Shown here piece by piece: positions 23,476 to 29,360 of a stretch of DNA of 29,360 nucleotides. The DNA comes from Oxalobacteraceae bacterium UBA6018 (GTDB taxonomy: Bacteria > Pseudomonadota > Gammaproteobacteria > Burkholderiales > Burkholderiaceae_D). The stretch lies in the NCBI GenBank assembly GCA_002428015.1, contig DIZW01000081.1, positions 1,563-30,922 on the forward strand. The letters run 5' to 3'. The position numbers and the translations under genes were made by a program. Under the pieces are notes generated by a model. The model did not search any database, was not told the origin of the DNA, and saw only the letters and a program-made list of their open reading frames with translations. Each line of letters starts with the position of its first letter. Position 1 is the first letter of the stretch.

Positions 23476-25454
23476 GCGTGTAGCTCAGTTAAGGTAGGGG
23501 AGAAATATCCGTCGGTGAAACGCGAGGTGTTGGCCGATTCGTCATGTTCGATGAGGTAGTGCCTTCCCACGAAAGGCAACAATTGTTCCTGGTAATGTCC
23601 CACGACCTCTTCGTCAGTCGACAGGAGAATAACTTGGTGACTGGCGATTGGAAAATAATTTTGAACGAGCGATCCCCGATGCTTACTGTCCAACCTACTC
23701 AATGGCGTATCGATGACCGCAGGTAAGAATCGGCCTGACGCGTGTGCGAGTGCCCACAGTGTGGCAACAGCCAACAGCTGGCGCTCACCTGCCGACAGAC
23801 GATGTGCCGGTACAATCTGACCACCGAAATTCGTCACAGAAATTTGAAACGTATCTGCGTCGATCGCGATGCCATGAACCAAAGATTTCTTTCGAATCAA
23901 GCGCTGAAAGCAGGTGAGTGTTGATTGTTCCAAACGATTTAAATTGTTGACCAGCAACCGTTCCCGGAATTTCGCAAGTACATCCCGGCCTCTTGCCGAG
24001 TGGCTGATAACGCGCTTGGACACTTCATCACGCGTCAATTTTTCGCCGAGGCTTTCTGCTTCACGATCCGCTTGACCCTTGAGCCGCTCCAACTTATACC
24101 GGATCGTTGCTATCTCGCTGTCCAAAAGTACGATGGTGGCCTCGAAGCGCGCACGCTCTCCGCGGCAAACCTCGATTTCCTTCTGAATGACGGCCACATC
24201 AGCACTGTCTGGTACTGCGGACAGGTTTCGTTCAACGGCGGAAAGATGTTCATCAACATCCGACAGCGATTTGAGCGTATGCTCGGCAACCCGCGCCATT
24301 GCCTGGGTGGCTTCCTGGCTGAATTGATTGAGCATATCTTCAGAGACACCCGTCGCTACCGCGTTAGCCTTATACCTTTCCGTTCGGTCGGTCCTGAGGT
24401 GCGATCGCAGGCGGACGACTGTGTCGTGTGACACGCCAAGAGTTTTGACAAACTTTTCGATCGCGGCATCCCTCGACTCTGCCTCTCTTCTGAGAATTTC
24501 GACATTCCCACTCTGCCTAGTGGTCATGGCTTTCGCGACGGCGACATCCAACGTGGAGCGAGGAATCATGAGTGGCAGCGCGCTCGCTGCCAGCATACGT
24601 AGTTCGTCTTCCAGCGCTTTCTTCTTGGTCCTGTAGTGCGCTTGGTCGGCGAGAATTCGCTCATGGTTCACAACAAGATCGCCGCCAAGACGCTTGAACT
24701 TGGCGAGTATCTTAGTTTCCCTTTTCTCTGAGCCATCCAGATCATTCTGTACCGATGCGCGCTTGAGGACACTGGCCTCGAGCACTTGATGGGCTTCATT
24801 CAGTTGCGCTTCGATCGCATGAAGTAGCGACTTGTCGCTCTCGGACGACGTATCCGTTTTTCGCTTGCGCTCGATTTGCTGCAAGCTCTTCAACAAACTC
24901 TCCACCAAATCGATACCAAGTAGTGAGTGGATGCCGACGCGCAGTAGCGCAGCAGAGCGCTGGGGATCGGCAAGCGCTTCAATCTTTTCGCCGTCGAAGA
25001 AGAACAGATCGGCAATTTGGGAAGGCATGAAGTCTTCTACAAATTCGATCCATCTTTCGGATGCGACCGTGTCGTGCTCGCCATTACGGAACACTTCCAA
25101 ATTCTCTTTGACTGAGTCACCACGTCTTTGCCAAGTACGGACTATGCGGATGTGCGTATCCTGGCCGCTTGCGCGCGCTCGGAATGCAAACTCAACCCCC
25201 GCGCCTTGTTGAGGTGGGGAATCGCGGTTAATCATTGACTCAAGATACTCCGGGTAGCCGACCTTCTCACGTCCGGAACAGCGGGCGCTCTTCCCATAGA
25301 GAGCGAGCTGCATGGCATCAAGAAATGTAGTCTTCCCCGAGCCGTTCAGAGCTCCAATCAGGACAATAGGGCGTTCCGGGGAAACGTCCAGGTCGACCCT
25401 GTGTTCGCCTCGATAGGCGCCAAAATTATGCAATACAACATGCTCGAAAATCAT
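23472..25454 (-). CDS. dndD: DNA phosphorothioation ATPase DndD (SMC-like)
   Basis: DndD is a Rad50/SMC-type ATPase required for DNA phosphorothioation. The 660-aa protein has Walker A GALNGSGKTT (34-43), a Q-loop region near FFFDGEKIEALAD (151-163), long coiled-coil segments (about 190-500), an ABC signature LSAGERQLLAV (553-563) and Walker B/D-loop LPAVIDTPLSRLD (577-589). An H-loop-like LLSTDEEV follows at 610-617. The IDTPL sequence is typical of DndD, with Thr where most ABC ATPases have the catalytic Glu. No Rad50-style CxxC zinc hook is seen in the coil. It overlaps dndC by ATGA at the start and dndE by ATGA at the end. Confidence 0.95.
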   Translation of the reverse strand: MIFEHVVLHNFGAYRGEHRVDLDVSPERPIVLIGALNGSGKTTFLDAMQLALYGKSARCSGREKVGYPEYLESMINRDSPPQQGAGVEFAFRARASGQDTHIRIVRTWQRRGDSVKENLEVFRNGEHDTVASERWIEFVEDFMPSQIADLFFFDGEKIEALADPQRSAALLRVGIHSLLGIDLVESLLKSLQQIERKRKTDTSSESDKSLLHAIEAQLNEAHQVLEASVLKRASVQNDLDGSEKRETKILAKFKRLGGDLVVNHERILADQAHYRTKKKALEDELRMLAASALPLMIPRSTLDVAVAKAMTTRQSGNVEILRREAESRDAAIEKFVKTLGVSHDTVVRLRSHLRTDRTERYKANAVATGVSEDMLNQFSQEATQAMARVAEHTLKSLSDVDEHLSAVERNLSAVPDSADVAVIQKEIEVCRGERARFEATIVLLDSEIATIRYKLERLKGQADREAESLGEKLTRDEVSKRVISHSARGRDVLAKFRERLLVNNLNRLEQSTLTCFQRLIRKKSLVHGIAIDADTFQISVTNFGGQIVPAHRLSAGERQLLAVATLWALAHASGRFLPAVIDTPLSRLDSKHRGSLVQNYFPIASHQVILLSTDEEVVGHYQEQLLPFVGRHYLIEHDESANTSRFTDGYFSPTLTELHA

Positions 25455-27196
25455 GCTTCAAGTTCCTGTGTCGGTTGTTCTGCCGGGATGTAACTTAGAA
25501 CGTCTGCAGCGTCGCGTATTTCGTACATCAGTTCATTGCCTCCGGCTTTGCGTTGCAGCGCAAAATCGAGCGCCTCGTCCTCATTCTCGAACGAATGGGA
25601 TTCCAAAATGTCTTCCAGGTCGCCATGAAGACCGACGCGACGAATCGCACCACGATAGCTATGCTGCACGCCAAGCTGATCCCGCAACACACCAAAAAGA
25701 ATCTGCTTTGAATCCAGTGGACCGCTTTGCGGTGCGTCGATAGCCATACTCATACAAACTTCGCGAAGAAGACGAACGTCTTCGGGGCGGAAGGGCGTTG
25801 TTTCGTCCAGTTCTGGATTGGGATATTCCTGTCCTGTCGCCTTCAAGAAGATCTCCGGCACAGAGTCCTCGAACTCCCGCTTTTCGATAACCCATATCCG
25901 CCGAATCTCTTCAACTTCCTCTGGCGAAAGGATTGAAAACTCTGCGATGGATTCCGGCAAATTGTTGCGGATTTCGACTTGCGCTCTCAGTAGCTCCTCG
26001 AGCATTTTTTCTCGATAGCTTTGGGTATACGGCCCGTGCACCAAGACAGCGACCTTCTCGATTTCAAAGACCATTTCGTGTTTCGAGCCATCGGTTTCGA
26101 CGACCCTTGTTTCGCGCACAAGGACGCGGCGATTAGGTGTCGGGTAGCGCTCTTCGAAATCACTAACGGTTGTTAATCTCCGAACAACCTTCTCGTTGAC
26201 AACCTTGCCGGCCCGGGCTGGCATCAATTTGCCGCCCTGTCGAATGTTGAGAAACTGGAGTTGCAGGCTGCCGTCCATTTTGGTGAATTCGCGAAGGCCG
26301 CGATCGCCATCGGTCTTGAGGTATTCGTTGCGGAAATTGAGCAAGGGCATCATCCAGCGCTTGTCGTCGTCGTTTTGGATCATCGCCTGCATGGACTTGT
26401 CTTCAGTTACCATCGTGCAGACAAAGCACCCGAACCTGCTGTCGCCACAACTTGGCGTGCTCTTGTCCACAACAAGCGGACACTCGGCATCTGGTGTGGC
26501 GCCACGGTAGATATGAAACAGTTCGATGTTGTCGTACTTCCAGGGATTCTTGTGTTCGATCAGGTACTCCCACACGTCATCGCTCGACCAGGTCGATACG
26601 GGGGTGTACACCCAGACTCGATCCAAACCAGAATCGGAGTTCCTGCTCAGAAGTTCGCGAGTACTGTTTTCGTAGCGTGCCAGGACTTTGTCACGCGCCA
26701 TACTCTCGGACTTGCGGGTGCCAAGGACCAGGATGGCTTCTCCGTGGCTGTCGGCCATGTCGGTGATGAAAGTGTTAGAAGCGTTGATCTTTAGTCTGCT
26801 TGTGCACCAACGAAACATCGGACGGGGGGCAGGGTAGCCCTTTCCGATTAGGTTTACCCAAAAACGGTCCTCCAATTTTGGCGTCAGTCGATGTGGAATG
26901 ATTGGCATCGCCTGGTCCAAGGCCGCCTTGCGCATTGCCTCCAACGAATTGGTGACCCAAATTGCTACGACAGGGTTTTCCACCAAGGTGTCGGTGCTAA
27001 TAACGTGAATTGGTTTCGTGCGTTTGGCCGCTGGAAGGCCGGATACGGCAGTCCAGATCAACTGCAATGTAGCAGTGGAATCCTTGCCTCCGCTATACCC
27101 GACAACCCAAGGCAAGTCATCGCTAAGATAGAGGTCCTGCGTATTGCGGACCGCGACCTCGATGCGCTCTTCCATGCTGATTTTCTTCATGTTCAT
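25451..27196 (-). CDS. dndC: DNA phosphorothioation sulfurtransferase DndC
   Basis: DndC belongs to the PAPS reductase/ATP pyrophosphatase superfamily and is thought to activate the DNA backbone and help deliver sulfur. The 581-aa protein has the PP-loop SGGKDST at 35-41 (VVGYSGGKDSTATLQLIW). Cysteines at 131 (FRWCTSRLK), 239, 250, 257 and 260 (CGDSRFGCFVC) include the four expected to bind the 4Fe-4S cluster. The segments LVLGTRKSESMARDK and VYTPVSTWSSDDVWEYL are also family-typical. It starts 3 bp after the dndB stop; an alternative ATG lies two codons in (27,190). The 3' end overlaps dndD by ATGA. Confidence 0.97.
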   Translation of the reverse strand: MNMKKISMEERIEVAVRNTQDLYLSDDLPWVVGYSGGKDSTATLQLIWTAVSGLPAAKRTKPIHVISTDTLVENPVVAIWVTNSLEAMRKAALDQAMPIIPHRLTPKLEDRFWVNLIGKGYPAPRPMFRWCTSRLKINASNTFITDMADSHGEAILVLGTRKSESMARDKVLARYENSTRELLSRNSDSGLDRVWVYTPVSTWSSDDVWEYLIEHKNPWKYDNIELFHIYRGATPDAECPLVVDKSTPSCGDSRFGCFVCTMVTEDKSMQAMIQNDDDKRWMMPLLNFRNEYLKTDGDRGLREFTKMDGSLQLQFLNIRQGGKLMPARAGKVVNEKVVRRLTTVSDFEERYPTPNRRVLVRETRVVETDGSKHEMVFEIEKVAVLVHGPYTQSYREKMLEELLRAQVEIRNNLPESIAEFSILSPEEVEEIRRIWVIEKREFEDSVPEIFLKATGQEYPNPELDETTPFRPEDVRLLREVCMSMAIDAPQSGPLDSKQILFGVLRDQLGVQHSYRGAIRRVGLHGDLEDILESHSFENEDEALDFALQRKAGGNELMYEIRDAADVLSYIPAEQPTQELEA

Positions 27197-27199
27197 TTT

Positions 27200-28300
27200 C
27201 TAGTTTGAATGGTTGCGCCCACGATCGTGGAGCTGTTCGATGCGCTTCTCTTCAGGCCCGAGCGCCAAGCCGAGCTGGCACTTAATAAAATTTGTCGTCA
27301 GCGTCACGTTGTTGGACGATTTCGAAACCCGCCCCCCTACCAGTGCTCGCCCTTCCCAAACGAGGGCGTTGGACTTAGACCAATTGATCTTCTCAATTGA
27401 CACAATGCGAATTTTCCAATTCTCATGGTCACTTTGCAATAAATCGCGTCCGACCATGCCGAAGGCCTGCAGTGCGATGGCGTGTGAATGGAGAAAATCT
27501 CTACGAACCTCGCCGGACGTCATGCGAGAGGATTGGACTAGCCCCCACTCAGGTATATGCTTCGCTATCTCATCCCAAAACTCAATACAGACCTGTGAAG
27601 CGTGCTCCACGTCAGAATATTCAGAAGCGTCAAGCAAAACTGAACAGCCTGTGTAAATAGCGCTAAGGGTGAATAGCTTGCGGGAACGCTCGGACAGCGT
27701 GCTGCGCTCCATTTCCACCAGGTCTTTGAATGCCGTCGATTTCAGGGCAACCAGCTTCGCAATTTTCGATAGGTCATTCCTGTGGTCATACAGTAGGCCA
27801 AGCGAACGACTTGGCCGAACGGCGTGTCGGTTCAAATCGGAGAACATTTGTTGGCTTCGCTCTAGTCCACGGTCGACGAAGAACACGACAGCAATTGTCT
27901 CGTCACCTAGCTCCGGTGCGCTAATCAATGCCTGTTCGATCGCCGCACGTCTGTGTTGGCCATCATTGATGATGAAACGCGCGGACATATCGACATGTAG
28001 CGCTCCCAGCCGATTTGCCTCCCCCTCTGGGCCAAGCGCCGTGAATCGTACGGTGCCGTCCACTGAAGCTGTGATCGCCGAGAAGACGTATCCTTTTTGG
28101 TTTTGCAACATGTATCTTGCAATTTCCGGAACCCTTGCCCGATTCAGGATTCGCTGCGCCCGAAACTCAGGCATGAGCTCCTCTTCGTCGAACAGGAAGA
28201 TTCTGGGAATGAGGCGAAGCGGACACATCGAGACAAAATATTCCCGTCCGGCTTGGATTCCCCTTATCGCGGGAAAAATGTATTCAAAAGCGGGGTTCAT
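27200..28300 (-). CDS. dndB: DGQHR-domain protein DndB, regulator of phosphorothioation
   Basis: DndB is not essential for phosphorothioation. In Salmonella it has been described as a transcriptional repressor of the dnd genes, and its loss alters modification levels. The 366-aa product carries the diagnostic DGQHRR at 113-118 (FIINDGQHRRAAIEQAL), related to the ParB/DNA-binding fold, plus MFSDLNRHAVRPSRSL downstream, typical of DGQHR proteins. The ATG at 28,300 gives MNPAFEYIFPAIRG, a usual DndB start. A good promoter lies about 30-57 bp upstream. It is the first gene of dndBCDE. Confidence 0.94.
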   Translation of the reverse strand: MNPAFEYIFPAIRGIQAGREYFVSMCPLRLIPRIFLFDEEELMPEFRAQRILNRARVPEIARYMLQNQKGYVFSAITASVDGTVRFTALGPEGEANRLGALHVDMSARFIINDGQHRRAAIEQALISAPELGDETIAVVFFVDRGLERSQQMFSDLNRHAVRPSRSLGLLYDHRNDLSKIAKLVALKSTAFKDLVEMERSTLSERSRKLFTLSAIYTGCSVLLDASEYSDVEHASQVCIEFWDEIAKHIPEWGLVQSSRMTSGEVRRDFLHSHAIALQAFGMVGRDLLQSDHENWKIRIVSIEKINWSKSNALVWEGRALVGGRVSKSSNNVTLTTNFIKCQLGLALGPEEKRIEQLHDRGRNHSN

Positions 28301-28329
28301 TTCTGGCCTGTTTGTGTGTGTCGCACTGA

Positions 28330-28357
28330 ATTATAACAAACAGACGCCTTTTTTCAA
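28330..28357 (-). promoter_or_regulatory. Sigma70-like promoter of dndBCDE
   Basis: On the minus strand TTGAAA (28,352-28,357) and a perfect TATAAT (28,330-28,335) are separated by 16 bp. The -10 is about 29 bp upstream of the dndB ATG, leaving a short leader. Five of six -35 bases match consensus. This is the strongest protein-gene promoter I can see in the accessory region. Confidence 0.75.
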
Positions 28358-28376
28358 GCGTACGTGCAGCCGAATT

Positions 28377-28394
28377 TGACATAGATGTATGTCA
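28377..28394. promoter_or_regulatory. Perfect inverted repeat, candidate operator or activator site
   Basis: TGACATA-GATG-TATGTCA is an 18-bp perfect inverted repeat. Its centre lies about 63 bp upstream of the predicted dndB transcription start (about 28,323), a spacing typical of class I activators, though a repressor site is also possible. The published Salmonella-type motif TACG-N10-CGTA is not present in this intergenic region. Confidence 0.5.
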
Positions 28395-28712
28395 TGTTCC
28401 CCAGGCACCTTCCAGCCATCTGCAATCGCTAGGGTGCCACCTGTCCACTCCTACGCTCGCAAGTTGTCGAGTCGACACTCTCGCAAGAATTTAGTAGTCT
28501 ACTTACAATTTTTCCTGTTCGTAACGTATCATGTTTGCATGTCGTCACGGGCAGAAACATACGTTGCGTTGCATGACCGAAATGGTCGATCGCGGGTGTA
28601 TCGCTACATGGCATGAACAGTCAAAGGATGTCGTTATTGCAACGGCGGGGAGGGCCGACTCGACAGTAGGTGAGGCTAATCGGCGCGGCCAAAATGCACT
28701 TGGGTTAGTTGG

Positions 28713-28728
28713 TCTCCAGCTATGGAGA
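28713..28728. promoter_or_regulatory. Inverted repeat upstream of dptF
   Basis: TCTCCA-GCTA-TGGAGA is a perfect 6-bp-arm inverted repeat, extending to 8-bp arms with one mismatch (GGTCTCCA/TGGAGATC). It lies 40 to 56 bp before the dptF ATG and could be an operator. There is no following T-run, so a terminator is unlikely. Confidence 0.35.
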
Positions 28729-28768
28729 TCTCATTGTTAGTCCTTGTCAAATGTGAAATAGGCTTACT

Positions 28769-29360
28769 ATGGATTTAACGTTAAGAGAAGTACTTTCGGT
28801 GCTGTCCAAAGCGTCACCGTTCTCAGTGAAAACTGACAGTCAGAAGCCGCACGATAATTTGGACGATGCGAAAGCATGGCTCTATGTCGAACAGGATATT
28901 GAGACCGAGTTTCGAAAAATTCTGACTTTTCTGGCTCCCGGAAACATCGTTTTTTTGTGCGGTAGTAGTGGGGATGGAAAGTCTGAAATTTTGACGCGAT
29001 GCCAAAAGCAGTACCAGGATGTCTATACATTTCATCTGGACGCTACCCATAGCTTTGCTCCACATCAGTCGGCGATTGAAGCACTCGATGAGCGGTTCAC
29101 AAGGAGTGTGTCGGACCAACGCCCTTTGGTTGTCGGGATAAACATTGGCATGCTAGCCAACTACGCGAAAGAAGGCGCCAGCGAACATGCGGCGCTGAGA
29201 GAGGAAATCGACACTTTTCTGCGAAAAGAGCACGTGCAAGGAAGATGCCAGTTCCTGGACTTCGAGGACTTTCCAAAATTCCATTTTGCACTCGATGGCG
29301 CGTCCTCAAATTCGAAATTTGCAAAAAAGTTGATGCAACGGCTTACCGAGGCCAGCAATG
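28769..29360 (+). CDS. dptF: Phosphorothioate-dependent restriction protein DptF, N-terminal part
   Basis: The frame from ATG 28,769 stays open for 197 codons to the window edge. The product starts MDLTLREVLSVLSKASPFSVK and has an AWLYVEQDIETEF segment, then a Walker A motif GSSGDGKS at 65-72 (NIVFLCGSSGDGKSE). It continues with TFHLDATHSFAPHQSAIEAL and VVGINIGMLANYAKEGA. This matches the P-loop NTPase DptF, which with DptG and DptH makes the restriction arm that damages DNA lacking phosphorothioates. Position opposite dndBCDE is the known arrangement. The ribosome binding site is weak (ATAGG). The rest of dptF, and dptG/dptH, would lie beyond the window. Confidence 0.88.
   Translation, partial: MDLTLREVLSVLSKASPFSVKTDSQKPHDNLDDAKAWLYVEQDIETEFRKILTFLAPGNIVFLCGSSGDGKSEILTRCQKQYQDVYTFHLDATHSFAPHQSAIEALDERFTRSVSDQRPLVVGINIGMLANYAKEGASEHAALREEIDTFLRKEHVQGRCQFLDFEDFPKFHFALDGASSNSKFAKKLMQRLTEASN

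Larger units (their letters stand above)
28301..28768. other. Divergent dndB-dptF regulatory region
   Basis: This 468-bp stretch separates the phosphorothioation operon from the restriction gene dptF. No dndA or other gene is supported. Three short ORFs (28,389-28,616 and 28,531-28,740 on plus, 28,429-28,614 on minus) lack family features and convincing ribosome binding sites. It contains the dndB promoter, the 18-bp inverted repeat at 28,377-28,394, a GGCACC/GGTGCC pair (28,404-28,409 and 28,433-28,438) and an inverted repeat near dptF. A TATCAT at 28,527-28,532 with TTACAA 18 bp upstream is a weak candidate for a dptF promoter. Confidence 0.6.

Noticed and set aside
28389..28740. Short ORFs between dndB and dptF (75, 69 and 61 codons)
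   Set aside because: They overlap each other on both strands, lack convincing ribosome binding sites and show no family motif. None resembles a cysteine desulfurase (dndA).
1..29360. CRISPR arrays, rRNA genes and complete insertion sequences
   Set aside because: No regularly spaced repeats, rRNA sequence or transposase gene was seen anywhere in the window.

Overview
The window comes from a high-GC betaproteobacterium, most likely an Oxalobacteraceae member of the Massilia/Duganella type. I infer this from the very GC-rich codon use over the first 20 kb, the ybaB-recR gene order, the density of c-di-GMP and two-component genes, and a CstA/YbdD pair next to a Cache-domain sensor pair. No taxonomic search was possible.

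Core region (1 to about 20,243). The left edge holds the tail of ybaB and then recR, a CaiB/BaiF-type CoA-transferase, a GT4 glycosyltransferase translationally overlapped by a DUF2334 deacetylase-like gene, a small lipoprotein on the minus strand, and a penicillin-acylase-family hydrolase. A large minus-strand signalling operon follows: a hybrid histidine kinase (sensor, HAMP, kinase, two receiver domains, HPt) one base upstream of a REC-PAS-GGDEF-EAL protein. Next come ybdD and cstA (minus strand), divergent from a Cache histidine kinase and a NarL-type regulator that probably control cstA. Two more c-di-GMP-related genes follow: an HDOD protein with an eroded EAL-like half, and a PAS-GGDEF-EAL protein whose GGDEF motif reads SSDEF. 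A 162-bp, nearly perfectly centred palindromic element (12,273-12,434) abuts the ybdD stop codon.

Accessory region (about 20,244 to the end). Base composition becomes clearly more AT-rich. First comes a small insert with two unrecognised genes (158 aa and 63 aa). It is bounded by the intact 3' end of the EAL gene on the left and a decayed copy of that same 3' end on the right. Then comes a tRNA-Ser(UGA) with a P4-type tyrosine integrase directly downstream, the classical start of an integrated genomic island. The island cargo is a DNA phosphorothioation system: dndB, dndC, dndD and dndE on the minus strand, with dndC/dndD and dndD/dndE overlapping by ATGA. Divergent from it is the start of dptF, the first gene of the phosphorothioate-dependent restriction partner, which runs off the right edge. 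No dndA (cysteine desulfurase) is present here, so sulfur must be supplied from elsewhere, for example by a housekeeping IscS.

How the genes work together: DndCDE would place sulfur in the DNA backbone at a specific motif, DndB would modulate expression or extent of modification, and the Dpt proteins would attack DNA lacking the modification. The 468-bp dndB-dptF intergenic region carries a good sigma70-like promoter for dndB, an 18-bp perfect inverted repeat about 63 bp upstream of the predicted start point, and a second inverted repeat close to dptF. These are the best regulatory candidates in the window.
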